A stretch of 64,000 bases of DNA. Source: Salinibacterium sp. ZJ450. Its GTDB lineage: Bacteria > Actinomycetota > Actinomycetes > Actinomycetales > Microbacteriaceae. The stretch is taken from positions 2,046,001 to 2,110,000 of the forward strand of contig NZ_CP061771.1 in NCBI RefSeq assembly GCF_011751885.2, written 5' to 3'. The translations under genes were made by a program, and so were the position numbers. The notes beneath the pieces were generated by a model. That model was not told the origin of the DNA, made no database searches, and was given only the letters and a program-made list of their open reading frames with translations. Positions 44,753 through 53,174 of the stretch are shown one piece after another (the first letter of the stretch is position 1; every line of letters begins with the position of its first letter).

Positions 44753-45373
44753 ATGTCAAATGCCTCGGATCGTCTCGTCTGGATCGACTGCGAAATGACG
44801 GGGCTCGATGTCGAAATCGACGAGCTTGTCGAAGTGGCCGTTGTCATCACCGACTTCGAGCTGCAGCCCGTTCATCCCGGCTTTGAGATCGTCATCAAGC
44901 CCGACCTCTCCGCCTGGGAGAACATGGGCGAGTTCGTGCGCAACATGCACACCGAGAGCGGCTTGATCGACCTGATCCCGAACGGGGTGTCGCTCGCCGA
45001 GGCCGAGTACGAGGTGCTCGAGTACATCCTGCAGCACGTGCCGACCGAGCAGCAGGCTCCGCTCGCCGGCAACACCATCGGCACCGACCGGGCTTTTCTC
45101 GCGCGCTACATGCCGCGCGTCGACAAGCACCTCCACTATCGAAACATCGACGTGTCCACGATCAAGGAACTGTCGCGTCGCTGGTTCCCGCGCGTCTACT
45201 TCAACGCGCCAGTGAAGAACGGCGGGCACCGTGCCCTGGCCGACATCCTCGAGTCGATTCGCGAGCTCGACTACTACCGTCGCGCGGGCTTCGTGGCCGA
45301 GCCTGGCCCGACCACCGAAGAGGTGCAGGCCACGTCGAAGGACATCGTGGAAAAATGGGCGCCGTTTCTGTAA
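44753..45373 (+). CDS. orn: Oligoribonuclease
   Basis: 3'-to-5' exonuclease that degrades 2-5-nt RNA (and pGpG/pApA dinucleotides), 206 residues. DEDDh exonuclease motifs: WIDCEMTGLD (Exo I), GNTIGTDRAF (Exo II), and HRALADILESI with the His of Exo III. Leaderless promoter suspected. Stop TAA abuts the tRNA-His -10 box. Confidence 0.96.
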   Translation: MSNASDRLVWIDCEMTGLDVEIDELVEVAVVITDFELQPVHPGFEIVIKPDLSAWENMGEFVRNMHTESGLIDLIPNGVSLAEAEYEVLEYILQHVPTEQQAPLAGNTIGTDRAFLARYMPRVDKHLHYRNIDVSTIKELSRRWFPRVYFNAPVKNGGHRALADILESIRELDYYRRAGFVAEPGPTTEEVQATSKDIVEKWAPFL

Positions 45374-45379
45374 TAGACT
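45374..45379 (+). promoter_or_regulatory. Candidate -10 box for tRNA-His
   Basis: TAGACT immediately after the orn stop codon and 24 bases before the tRNA. Confidence 0.4.
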
Positions 45380-45403
45380 CTTCTGGTTGCCAATGGCAAA
45401 CAC

Positions 45404-45480
45404 GGTGGGCGTAGCTCAGTTGGTAGAGCGCTGGCTTGTGGTGCCGGATGTCGCGGGTTCGAGTCCCGTCGTTCACCCCA
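45404..45480 (+). tRNA. tRNA-His (anticodon GTG), G-1 and CCA encoded
   Basis: G-1 at 45404 opposite the C discriminator, acceptor GTGGGCG / CGTTCAC (two G-T pairs), anticodon loop CTTGTGG, T-arm GGTTCGAGTCC, CCA encoded at 45478-45480. Confidence 0.95.
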
Positions 45481-45485
45481 TCTGG

Positions 45486-45514
45486 AAAGGGCCCGACTTC
45501 GGTCGGGCCCTTTT
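45486..45514 (+). terminator. Intrinsic terminator after tRNA-His
   Basis: A 12-bp perfect stem (aaagggcccgac / gtcgggcccttt) with a TTCG loop and a T-rich tail (TTTTCCTTCTT): a canonical terminator. Confidence 0.9.
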
Positions 45515-45539
45515 CCTTCTTATCTGCAAGGCTTGACGC

Positions 45540-45824
45540 ATGCCCCTCACTCTCGACAGTCCGATCGTCGATGAGCAGACGACGCTCAGCCGGCCATGGA
45601 CCACCGTGGTGTGGAACGACCCGGTCAATCTGATGTCGTACGTCGCCTACGTGTTCCGCTCGTATTTCGGTTTCGATCGCGGCACCGCCGAGCGGCTCAT
45701 GCTGCAGGTGCACAACGAGGGTAGGGCGATCGTCGCCACCGGTGGGCGCGAAGCGATGGAGCGTCACGTCGAGGCGATGCACGGCTACGGCCTGTGGGCC
45801 ACCTTGGAGCAGGTGCCGGCATGA
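45540..45824 (+). CDS. clpS: ClpS adaptor protein
   Basis: N-degron adaptor for ClpC/ClpP, 94 residues. The binding core matches Clp[18 protein letters not shown] (Asn-Asp dipeptide of the pocket) and the final half with [19 protein letters not shown]. It delivers proteins with destabilising N-terminal residues. ATGA overlap with the next gene. Confidence 0.93.
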   Translation: MPLTLDSPIVDEQTTLSRPWTTVVWNDPVNLMSYVAYVFRSYFGFDRGTAERLMLQVHNEGRAIVATGGREAMERHVEAMHGYGLWATLEQVPA

Positions 45825-46303
45825 CACCGTGGACCCGCGACGACGACAACGTGCTGAGCGCCGAGTTCAGCGACATCGAGACGGCCATCCTGCGCGACCT
45901 GGCCCGGCAGGTGGGCGAGCTCGTGGAATCGGCCGACCACAGGGACCCGGCGCTGGCGCGGCTGCTTCCCGACGCCTACCGTGACGATCCCGCCGCCGCG
46001 GCCGAGTTCCGTCGGCTCACCGCCGCGGATCTCGCGGCCCGCAAAGCGGCCGGCATCCGCCTGATCGGCGCGATGCTCAGCGACAGCGACAGCGGCCGCG
46101 TCGTGGTGACCGACCCGCAGGCCCTTGACTGGATGCGGGCGCTCACCGACATCCGTCTGGTGATCGCCTCCCGGCTCGGCATCGAAGAGGACGGCGACGA
46201 AGGACGCACCGACAGCGACGAGGATCTGTTCCTGCGGAACGCCTTCGACTGGCTCGGCTTCGTGCAGGACTCCATCGTGCAGGCGCTGGAGGACACCCTG
46301 TGA
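45821..46303 (+). CDS. DUF2017 protein
   Basis: A 160-residue alpha-helical soluble protein that follows clpS in many actinobacteria. It has [26 protein letters not shown] and [18 protein letters not shown] as conserved-looking blocks. Function unknown, possibly linked to N-degron or Clp proteolysis given its position. It overlaps clpS by four bases and the next gene by four bases. Confidence 0.85.
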   Translation: MTPWTRDDDNVLSAEFSDIETAILRDLARQVGELVESADHRDPALARLLPDAYRDDPAAAAEFRRLTAADLAARKAAGIRLIGAMLSDSDSGRVVVTDPQALDWMRALTDIRLVIASRLGIEEDGDEGRTDSDEDLFLRNAFDWLGFVQDSIVQALEDTL

Positions 46304-46653
46304 CGCTCGAACTGGACGCCGACGCGTTCGAGCGCGTGGTGGTCGAGGAGCTCGACGCGCTGCCGGACGACATGGTCGACGGCCTCGAGAACCTGGTCTT
46401 CGTGGTCGAGGACCGCCCAGAGAACGGCACGCTCGACACGCTCGGCCTGTACGACGGTGTCGCCCTGACCGAACGCGGACAATACGGCTTCGGGGAACTG
46501 CCCGACCGGATCATCCTGTTCCGGGAGCCGCTGCTGTCCATCAGCGAAGACCTGGATGAGCTGAAGGATCAGATCCACGTCACCCTGGTGCACGAGATCG
46601 CCCACTTCTACGGCATCGACGACGCCGAACTGCACGAGCTCGGCTGGGGTTAG
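46300..46653 (+). CDS. Zincin-like metallopeptidase family protein
   Basis: A 117-residue protein with the motif His98-Glu99-I-A-His102 (VHEIAHFYGIDDAELHELGW), the metzincin/minimal zincin pattern HExxHxxGxxD. Family members are small cytosolic metalloproteases of unknown target. The GTG start overlaps the DUF2017 stop, completing the clpS-DUF2017-zincin triad. Confidence 0.86.
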   Translation: MTLELDADAFERVVVEELDALPDDMVDGLENLVFVVEDRPENGTLDTLGLYDGVALTERGQYGFGELPDRIILFREPLLSISEDLDELKDQIHVTLVHEIAHFYGIDDAELHELGWG

Positions 46654-46664
46654 CCCGCAGCGGG

Positions 46665-47135
46665 TCAGCGGTAGTAGATCTCGTCGGCCAGCGCCTGCGG
46701 GTTCTCTCGGGCGATGAATGCCAGCTCCTGCGCCGCCCAGCGTTCCCAGTGCGGCGCGTACGCGTCGCCGTCCCGCGCCAGCGCCCGCTGCTTGCGGGCG
46801 GCGTCATCCAGTTCCACCCAGATGCCCCAGTCGGCCCTCGCCCGGCTCACCCGGGACAGTGCGCCGCATCCCTCGACCACGATCGGCCGGGTTGGGTCGA
46901 GGTCGTGCCATTCTGCGGGGCGACCGGCGGTCCAGTCCCAGCGCTGCCAGCGTGGCCGCTCGCTCAGCACGAACTCGGCCACGTGCCGGCTGCCCGCCTC
47001 AAGGCCGTCCCAGCCGGGATAGATGTCATCGAGCCGCACAAGCTGGGCCTCCGGCCATCCCTCAACCATGGCCGCTGCGAGGTCGGTCTTGCCGGATCCG
47101 GAGCGACCGTCGATGAGGATGCGCTCAGCCGACAA
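46665..47135 (-). CDS. P-loop kinase-like protein in the thiamine ECF operon
   Basis: A 156-residue nucleotide-binding protein, start TTG, with Walker A GRSGSGKT at 10-17, RLDDIYPGWDGLEAG (about 34-48, substrate/DxD region), PIVVEGCGALS and an arginine-rich lid-like segment. It resembles uridine-kinase-type P-loop kinases but is shorter. It overlaps the 3' end of the ecfT gene by 11 bases and is thus under the TPP riboswitch. Substrate unknown; a thiamine or precursor kinase is one option. Confidence 0.82.
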   Translation of the reverse strand: MSAERILIDGRSGSGKTDLAAAMVEGWPEAQLVRLDDIYPGWDGLEAGSRHVAEFVLSERPRWQRWDWTAGRPAEWHDLDPTRPIVVEGCGALSRVSRARADWGIWVELDDAARKQRALARDGDAYAPHWERWAAQELAFIARENPQALADEIYYR

Positions 47136-47916
47136 GGGAATTCCAATTGCCGGTCATAACGGATGCCGCAACCGCGGTCAGTCCGATCAGCAGCCCGAGG
47201 CCGGCGACGACCCAGTCCCGAGCGCCGAACCGCGAGGGTCTGGCCCAGGTGCGGGTGCGGGTGCGGGCCGAGCCGAAACCACGAGCCTCCATCGCGGTGG
47301 CGAGCTTGCTCCCCCGCCGTACCGACAGCACGAGCAGCGCGAACGCCTGGCCGAACAGGCGCCGGATGCGGCCGTGATCGGCCACCCCTCGAGCGCGCCG
47401 CGCGAGCTCGAGTGACCGCCAGTCCTCGATGAACAGGCCGATCAGGCGCAGTCCGGCCAGGGCACCGAGCACGAAACGGGCAGGCAGGCGCACGATCTGG
47501 GCGAGGCCGTCGGCGAGGTCCGTGGGGTCGACGGTGACGAACAGCACCACCGAGGGCAGGGCGATGGCGAGCACGCGCAGCGCCGTGGCGACGGCGAGCT
47601 CGAGCGAGCCTTCGCTGACCCTGGCCATCAAAAACTCCCAGTACACCAGCCCTGATGTCTGCCCGTACAGGGCGATCGTGATGGCCGCCGAGGGTGCGGC
47701 GGCCCACACCGGCCAGGTGCGCGACCAGAACTGCCGCCAGCCCAGTCCGGCGAACGGCAGCAGCAGCGCTTCGAGCAGCAACGCCACCGACGCCGACACC
47801 CAATCGACGGTGAGGATAAGGCAGACCCCGAGCAGCAGGGCCGCGGCCAGCTTCGCTACCGGGTTCACCCGGTCGATCGGCCGCGCATGGCGCACCGTGA
47901 GAGTGGTGAAGGTCAC
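47125..47916 (-). CDS. ykoC: ECF transporter T component (YkoC/CbiQ family)
   Basis: Energy-coupling transmembrane protein, 263 residues with about five membrane segments. The coupling-helix Ala-Arg-Gly motif is visible: LARRARGVAD and AMEARGFGS (the two ARG motifs touching the ATPases). The start is GTG inside the ATPase stop (GTGA). Function: transmits ATP hydrolysis to the S component. Confidence 0.9.
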   Translation of the reverse strand: MTFTTLTVRHARPIDRVNPVAKLAAALLLGVCLILTVDWVSASVALLLEALLLPFAGLGWRQFWSRTWPVWAAAPSAAITIALYGQTSGLVYWEFLMARVSEGSLELAVATALRVLAIALPSVVLFVTVDPTDLADGLAQIVRLPARFVLGALAGLRLIGLFIEDWRSLELARRARGVADHGRIRRLFGQAFALLVLSVRRGSKLATAMEARGFGSARTRTRTWARPSRFGARDWVVAGLGLLIGLTAVAASVMTGNWNSLVG

Positions 47917-49346
47917 CCTGCCACCACCTCTCCGAGTACCAGTTCGGTGTCCGCGAGTGCGGTGACGAAGTCGGCGTCGTGCGTGATCGCGACGACCGCG
48001 CTGCCCGCGTCGATGAGTTCTGCCAGCAGGGCGACCAGCTCGGCCCAGGTGCGCGAGTCTTGTCCGAAGGTCGGCTCATCCAGAACGAGCACTCTCGGCC
48101 GGGTGGCGAGCACCGTCGCCACGCTCAATCGCCGCTTCTCTCCGCCGGACAGGGTGAACGGGTTCGCCTCGGCGAGGTGCGCCAGACGCAGGCGCCCGAG
48201 CAGGTGCTCCACTCGCTCGGCCACCTCAGCGTCTGGCAGGCCGAGCGCCCGCGGGCCGATCTCCAGTTCCGAGCGCACCGTTGCGGCGAGGAACTGGTGT
48301 TCCGGGTCCTGGAACACCGTGCCGATCCGGGTGAGCAGCTCTTTGCTGCGCCATCGCCACGGTGCGGCGGCAAGGCCGGCGGCCAGCTCGGGACGCGCCT
48401 CGAGCGTGCCTGACACCGGTGCCAGCAGCCCGGCGAGGGTGAGCCCGAGCGTTGACTTGCCTGCCCCGTTCGGGCCGGTGATCGCGAGGCACCCGCCCGC
48501 ACGCACGTCGGCGTCGACACCAGAGCGCACCACCGTTCCACGCACCCGGGCAATGGACAGGTCGCGGGCGTTCAGCAGCGCCGGCCCGGGCGCGGATCGC
48601 CGATCCGGAACCGCCGGTGGGAACCCCGGCACCCACACGCCCATGCGGGCGAGGGCCTCCCCCTGCTCGGTGAGCACCTCATCCGGGGTGCCGTCGGCGA
48701 GCACGCCGTGCTCACCGAGCACCACGACGCGGGTGACCAGGTCGCGCCAGACTGCGACCCGATGTTCGATCACCACCATCGTCGCGCCGGTCTGCTCGAG
48801 CACGCGTCCGACGGCGTCACGCACCTCGACGGTGCCGGCCGGGTCGAGATTGGCTGTCGGCTCGTCGAGCAGCAGCAGCCCCGGCTGCATCGCCAGCGCT
48901 CCGGCGAGGGCGAGCCGCTGCTTCTGGCCGCCCGAGAGAGCGCTGGTGGGGTGATCGATCGGCAGGTCGAGCCCCACGGCAGCGAGAGCTGCGGTTACCC
49001 GCGGCCAGATCTCGGCCACCGGAACGGCCAGGTTCTCACAGCCGAAGGCCACGTCGTCACCGACACGGGCGAGCACGACCTGGCTGTCGGGATCCTGCAG
49101 GACGAGCCCCGGCACGCCGTCCACCTCGAGGCTTCCGTCTTGTTCGCCTTCGTCGGCGCCTCCCAGCACGCCCGCCATCGCGTGCATCAGGGTCGACTTG
49201 CCGGCGCCGGAGGCCCCGAGCAGCAGCACGCGCTCCCCCGGCTCGATCACCAGGTCGATGCCGCGCACCGCCCATCCGGCGCGTCCAGCGTGACGCCATC
49301 CCCAGCCGCGAGCGCGCACGCCCGCGGCTGTGCCGGGATCGCTCAT
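47913..49346 (-). CDS. ykoD: ECF transporter fused double ATPase (YkoD type)
   Basis: A 477-residue protein with two complete ABC ATPase domains in one chain. First: Walker A GASGAGKST at 44-52 and signature LSGGQKQRLAL; second: GPNGAGKST near 290-298 and signature LSGGEKRRLSV. Both Walker B segments (LLLDEPTANLD, VLVLDEPTFGQD) are intact. In YkoEDC-type transporters the two ATPases are fused as here. Confidence 0.93.
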   Translation of the reverse strand: MSDPGTAAGVRARGWGWRHAGRAGWAVRGIDLVIEPGERVLLLGASGAGKSTLMHAMAGVLGGADEGEQDGSLEVDGVPGLVLQDPDSQVVLARVGDDVAFGCENLAVPVAEIWPRVTAALAAVGLDLPIDHPTSALSGGQKQRLALAGALAMQPGLLLLDEPTANLDPAGTVEVRDAVGRVLEQTGATMVVIEHRVAVWRDLVTRVVVLGEHGVLADGTPDEVLTEQGEALARMGVWVPGFPPAVPDRRSAPGPALLNARDLSIARVRGTVVRSGVDADVRAGGCLAITGPNGAGKSTLGLTLAGLLAPVSGTLEARPELAAGLAAAPWRWRSKELLTRIGTVFQDPEHQFLAATVRSELEIGPRALGLPDAEVAERVEHLLGRLRLAHLAEANPFTLSGGEKRRLSVATVLATRPRVLVLDEPTFGQDSRTWAELVALLAELIDAGSAVVAITHDADFVTALADTELVLGEVVAG

Positions 49347-49348
49347 GC

Positions 49349-49942
49349 TCAGACCGCTGCCCTCGTTTCCCGACCTGCCGCGAACCGGTTCAGCGCGCCG
49401 GTCCTGGCCAGCGCGCGCGCCGCGTACCAGGACAGCAGGCCCGCGATCACGAGGCCGCTGACAATGCCGCTCACCGTGTAGACCACGGCGAAGGCGGTGT
49501 CACTCGCCCGGTACCAGAGGGTGAGGTCGGTGATCGCCATGGCGAGTCCTGCGGCGGCCCCGGCGATCAGGGTCGGTACCAGGCGCCAGTTCGAGTACAG
49601 GAACAGGGCGAACACCAGCTCGGCGCCGAGGCCCTGCGTGAGTCCGGAGATGAGGGTCCACCAGCCCCACTGGTTGCCGACCAGCGCCGATACCGTCGCC
49701 GCGAGCAGCTCGCCGTACAGGGCGGCGCCGGGCTTGCGGATGACGATCGCCGTGAGGACCCCGGCGAACAGCCAGAACCCGCCGCCGAGCGCCTCCAGGC
49801 CGGGAAGGATGGCCTTCAGCGGGCCGCTGACGACGTTGGAGGCGAGGTTCCAGATCAGGAAGACCACCCCGCTCGCCACGCCGATCACGCTTGCCACCAC
49901 GATGTCGACGACGCGCCACCGGAAGTTACGTTGTGTAGTCAC
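49349..49942 (-). CDS. ykoE: ECF transporter S component (YkoE family, thiamine precursor)
   Basis: A 197-residue membrane protein of six segments, the substrate-binding subunit. FRWRVVDIVVASVIGVASGVVF and FRKPGAALYGE-like IRKPGAALYGELLAATVSAL (about 68-87) match YkoE, whose members import HMP or thiamine. The start is GTG; its RBS GAAAGG is buried in a hairpin under TPP-riboswitch control. Gene order E-D-C fits the Bacillus ykoEDC operon. The gap to the ATPase gene is 2 bases. Confidence 0.9.
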   Translation of the reverse strand: MTTQRNFRWRVVDIVVASVIGVASGVVFLIWNLASNVVSGPLKAILPGLEALGGGFWLFAGVLTAIVIRKPGAALYGELLAATVSALVGNQWGWWTLISGLTQGLGAELVFALFLYSNWRLVPTLIAGAAAGLAMAITDLTLWYRASDTAFAVVYTVSGIVSGLVIAGLLSWYAARALARTGALNRFAAGRETRAAV

Positions 49943-49946
49943 TGGT

Positions 49947-49975
49947 CGTGCCTTTCAGTCAATTGAAATGGCACG
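49947..49975 (-). promoter_or_regulatory. RBS-sequestering hairpin of the TPP riboswitch
   Basis: On the minus strand CGTGCC-A-TTTCA pairs with TGAAA-GGCACG, burying the ykoE RBS (GAAAGG). The adjacent TCCCGTG (49978-49972) is complementary to CACGGGA at the aptamer 5' end (50078-50072). Confidence 0.7.
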
Positions 49976-49987
49976 GGATATTGAGAA

Positions 49988-50080
49988 TGTCACTCCCTGC
50001 GCTGGCATGATCCAGATCAGGTTCGACGGTCGAAGCTTGGAGAAGCTTCCTCTCAGCCCGGCTCACCGGACTCCCGTGTT
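49988..50080 (-). ncRNA. TPP (thi-box) riboswitch
   Basis: On the minus strand the thi-box elements occur in order: CACGGGAG (P1/P2), GGGCTGAGAGG (pyrimidine-sensing CUGAGA), then ACCTGATCTGGATCATGCC and AGCGCAGGGA. This is the consensus thiamine-pyrophosphate aptamer. The P3 arm carries an AAGCTTCTCCAAGCTT-like hairpin. It precedes ykoE by about 50 bases and would lower uptake when TPP is plentiful. Confidence 0.95.
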
Positions 50081-50088
50081 CGGCACCC

Positions 50089-50094
50089 AGTATA
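50089..50094 (-). promoter_or_regulatory. -10 box of ykoE riboswitch transcript
   Basis: TATACT on the minus strand, about 10 bases upstream of the aptamer. No obvious -35. Confidence 0.55.
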
Positions 50095-50101
50095 CGCGGC
50101 A

Positions 50102-50131
50102 GCGCTGGCCGCGGCGGCGCTGGCCGCGGCG
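50102..50131. repeat. Two tandem 15-bp GC-rich copies
   Basis: gcgctggccgcggcg repeated twice directly, just upstream of the riboswitch promoter. The remaining gene-free bases to 50305 show no further feature. Confidence 0.85.
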
Positions 50132-50305
50132 GCGAGGGGGCACGGCACGACACCGCACGGCACCCTCACCTGAGGGCAACCGGTTGCATAGCAGAAACAG
50201 TTCGTCATGCGCAATATCGGGTCTGGCCGAAAAACCCTCCGCATGCTCTAATGAACTCGTCGCCCCCGAACAGGGGTGTCTACCCGATTCGGAAGGACCT
50301 GCGTC

Positions 50306-50527
50306 ATGAAACTGCTCCCATCCGAACGGCAGGCCGGGACTATCCCGGACATCACCGTGATCGACGACGAGACGTGGGCTGTTCTCAGCGATCGCGACAC
50401 GCTCGGGTACGTGGTCAAGGCCGGATCGGTCTACGTCGCCCTGAAGGGCCCCGACCGCAACCACGCGGTGGAAGTCGGCCAGTCGCTGATCTTCACTGAC
50501 GCCGTCCTATTGGCCGCACGCCGCTGA
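50306..50527 (+). CDS. Small hypothetical protein
   Basis: A 73-residue protein (MKLLPSERQAGTIPDITVID). It has a beta-rich middle (DRDTLGYVVKAGSVYVALKG) with no membrane span. ATG with GGAAGGA box upstream. No family recognised; coding bias is normal. It is divergent from the ykoE operon. Confidence 0.6.
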   Translation: MKLLPSERQAGTIPDITVIDDETWAVLSDRDTLGYVVKAGSVYVALKGPDRNHAVEVGQSLIFTDAVLLAARR

Positions 50528-50565
50528 CAGGTCCGCCGCTGACAGGGGCGAACGCCAGACGCGGT

Positions 50566-51102
50566 CTAGACGGACTCGACGGACTCGGCGTCCACCGACG
50601 CAGCCATCAGCGCCACGGTGACTGCCCCGCCCTTGGTCGGCTGACGACCCACCTCACGGAACCCGAGCCGCTGATGGAACGCCATCGACCGCGGGTTCGG
50701 CGGGTCGACGTTCACCTCGCAGGTCACCTCGGCGCGCCCCTCGCCCCTGGCGGCATCGAAGACCGCGGCATACAGCACGACGCCGAGCCCCTGCGACCTG
50801 GCGCCTTCCGAGATCACGATGCGATCGACGTAGAGGCTGTCGGTTCCGCGCTCCTCGAAGAACCGGTAGTTCTCACTGTCATAGGGCGATCCAGGGCGGA
50901 ACGCGATGAGGAAGCCGAGCAGGCTGCCGTCGTCGTCCTCGACGACCAGTGCGACATCGCTCAGGACGGCAAGCTCGGCGAATTCGGCAAGCGGGGTGAC
51001 CGGCACTGCTGGGTATGCGTGGTTGTTCAACGCGACAACTTCGGGCAGGTCTTCGACGGTCAACGGGCGCAGCTGGGTCACGTCACGAGCGTATCGCGAC
51101 AT
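50566..51102 (-). CDS. GNAT family N-acetyltransferase
   Basis: A 178-residue acetyl-CoA-dependent acyltransferase. The core SLYVDRIVISEGARSQGLGVVLYAAVFDAAR shows strand 4 and the acetyl-CoA loop (R/Q-x2-G-x-G/A form, here RSQGLG), followed by CEVNVDPPNPRSMAFHQRLGF typical of GNAT ends. Substrate unknown. ATG 51102 selected; divergent from the 73-residue acidic protein gene by 47 bases. Confidence 0.85.
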   Translation of the reverse strand: MSRYARDVTQLRPLTVEDLPEVVALNNHAYPAVPVTPLAEFAELAVLSDVALVVEDDDGSLLGFLIAFRPGSPYDSENYRFFEERGTDSLYVDRIVISEGARSQGLGVVLYAAVFDAARGEGRAEVTCEVNVDPPNPRSMAFHQRLGFREVGRQPTKGGAVTVALMAASVDAESVESV

Positions 51103-51149
51103 GCCGACCGCCCTATACCGCGCGCGTCCGATCGTGCCAGCATGGAAGC

Positions 51150-51371
51150 ATGAGCGACCAAAACGAACTGCCTCCCGCCGACGAGTGGTGGCCAGGACTG
51201 GATGTCGACGCGAAACACTGGATCCTCGCGAATCTCGACGAGGACCTGCCGGCGAACATCGCCGAAGCAATCGCCGAGGAAGCGGGAGTCGAACCTCCGG
51301 ATGACGGGCCGTGGCGGCTCAGCGACGACGACGTGGGGTTCATCGAGACGCAGGGCGAAGCGGTCGACTGA
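51150..51371 (+). CDS. Small acidic hypothetical protein
   Basis: A 73-residue strongly acidic protein (MSDQNELPPADEWWPGLDVD). It has a central helix (NLDEDLPANIAEAIAEEAG) and no membrane segment. Family unknown. It lies 78 bases upstream of fadD on the same strand; co-transcription is possible. Confidence 0.6.
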   Translation: MSDQNELPPADEWWPGLDVDAKHWILANLDEDLPANIAEAIAEEAGVEPPDDGPWRLSDDDVGFIETQGEAVD

Positions 51372-51449
51372 TCGGCGGATTCTCCCGACCGGCGGTGCCT
51401 GGACCGACCGCCGAGTATCGCCGAGTGCCCGGGGTGGCACAATATCCGA

Positions 51450-53150
51450 GTGACTATCGACACCCCCCGGCCGTGGCTCTCCAGTTACGCCCCCGGCGTC
51501 CCGCACGACATCGAACTGCCCGCCGGCAGCCTCTACGACATTGTGGAGCAGTCCGCGAAGGACTTTCCCGAGAACGTAGCGCTGGAGTTCTTCGGCGCTG
51601 AGACGACGTACGCGGCGCTCGCGGATCAGATCGCCCGTGTCGCCGAGGGCCTGCGGCGCATCGGGGTACAGAAGGGCGACCCCGTCGCCATCGTGATGCC
51701 GAACGCCCCGCAGCACATCGTTGCCTTCTATGCGATCGAACGGCTCGGCGGCATCGTCGTCGAGCACAATCCGCTCTACACGCCGCGGGAGCTCCGCCAC
51801 CAGTTCGAGGACCACCGGGCAAAAGTGGTCATCGCCTGGGACAAGGTGGTGCACACCATCCAGGAGTTCCCCGACGACGTCGCGGTCGACACGATCGTGT
51901 CCGTTGACGTCACCAGGGCAATGCCGTTGGCGACGCGGGCCATGCTGCGGCTGCCGATCCGCAAGGCGCGCGAGTCGCGCGAGGCCCTGACCACGTCGGT
52001 GAGCGGCACGCTGCCGTGGCACGAGCTGGTGCAGAACGAACCGATCCGATCGGATGCCCCGCGCCCGGCCGCGTCGGACATCGCCCTCATCCAGTACACC
52101 AGCGGCACCACCGGCTCACCGAAGGGTGCCACCCTCACGCACCTGAACCTGACGTCGAACGCCGCACAGTCGCGGGCGTGGACGCCGACCGTGACGCGCG
52201 GTGACGCGGTGGTCTACGCGGTGCTGCCGATGTTCCACGCCTACGGCCTGACACTCTGCCTCACCTTCGCGATGAGCATGGGTGCCCGACTGGTGCTGTT
52301 CCCGAAGTTCGACCCTGACCTGACGCTCAAGGCGATCCGCAAGCATCCGCCGACCTTCCTGCCTGCGGTGCCCCCGATCTACGAACGCCTCACGGCGGCG
52401 GCGAAAGAGCAGGGCGTGTCGCTGAAGGGCATCCAAATCGCGATCTCCGGCGCAATGCCGCTGTCCGAGAAGGTGGTCGAGCCCTGGGAAGCCGAAACCG
52501 GCGGGTACCTCGTCGAGGGCTACGGTCTGTCGGAATGCTCCCCCGTGCTGATGGCGAACCCCGTCGCCGACACCCGGGTGGCCGGCACCGTCGGGCTGCC
52601 GTTGCCGAACACCGAATGCCGGGTCGTCGACCCCGAAAACCCGACCGTGGATGTTCCCGCGGGCAGCGAGGGTGAGCTGCTGGTGCGCGGGCCGCAGGTA
52701 TTCAGCGGCTACTGGGAGAAGCCGGAGGAATCGGCCGCGGTCTTCGTGGACGGCTGGTTCCGCACCGGCGACATCGTCACCATCGATGAGGCGGGTTTCG
52801 TGCGGATCGTCGACCGCATCAAGGAGCTCATCATCACCGGCGGGTTCAACGTGGCCCCGAGTGAGGTCGAGGACGCACTGCGCGGCGCCCCGGGCGTCGC
52901 CGATGTCGCCGTGGTCGGCCTCCCGAACGCCCACAGCGGCGAGGAGATCGTGGCGGCGGTCGTGCTGAAGGCGGGAGCGACCCTGGATGAAGACGCGATC
53001 CGAGAGTTCGCCCGCAGCGTGCTGACGCCTTACAAGGTGCCGCGCCGGGTCGTCGCCGTTGACGAACTGCCGAAATCAATCATCGGCAAGGTGCTGCGGC
53101 GCAAGGTGCGCGAGCAGCTGCTCGCCGGGGGTCAGGGGAAGCTGGGCTGA
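51450..53150 (+). CDS. Long-chain fatty acid-CoA ligase (FadD-type)
   Basis: Activates fatty acids via acyl-AMP, 566 residues from GTG. AMP-binding motif YTSGTTGSPKGATL near 213-226, GYGLSECSPVLMA, the adenylate-binding GWFRTGDI and the FADD/C-terminal hinge RIKELIITGGFNVAP, and the catalytic Lys near the end (SIIGKVLRRKVRE). Chain-length preference is not seen. Confidence 0.92.
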   Translation: MTIDTPRPWLSSYAPGVPHDIELPAGSLYDIVEQSAKDFPENVALEFFGAETTYAALADQIARVAEGLRRIGVQKGDPVAIVMPNAPQHIVAFYAIERLGGIVVEHNPLYTPRELRHQFEDHRAKVVIAWDKVVHTIQEFPDDVAVDTIVSVDVTRAMPLATRAMLRLPIRKARESREALTTSVSGTLPWHELVQNEPIRSDAPRPAASDIALIQYTSGTTGSPKGATLTHLNLTSNAAQSRAWTPTVTRGDAVVYAVLPMFHAYGLTLCLTFAMSMGARLVLFPKFDPDLTLKAIRKHPPTFLPAVPPIYERLTAAAKEQGVSLKGIQIAISGAMPLSEKVVEPWEAETGGYLVEGYGLSECSPVLMANPVADTRVAGTVGLPLPNTECRVVDPENPTVDVPAGSEGELLVRGPQVFSGYWEKPEESAAVFVDGWFRTGDIVTIDEAGFVRIVDRIKELIITGGFNVAPSEVEDALRGAPGVADVAVVGLPNAHSGEEIVAAVVLKAGATLDEDAIREFARSVLTPYKVPRRVVAVDELPKSIIGKVLRRKVREQLLAGGQGKLG

Positions 53151-53174
53151 GCGAAGCCGAGGGCTTGGGAGCCA

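Noticed and set aside
50102-50131. Start of a CRISPR or larger satellite
   Set aside because: Only two direct 15-bp copies without spacers; simple GC-rich duplication.
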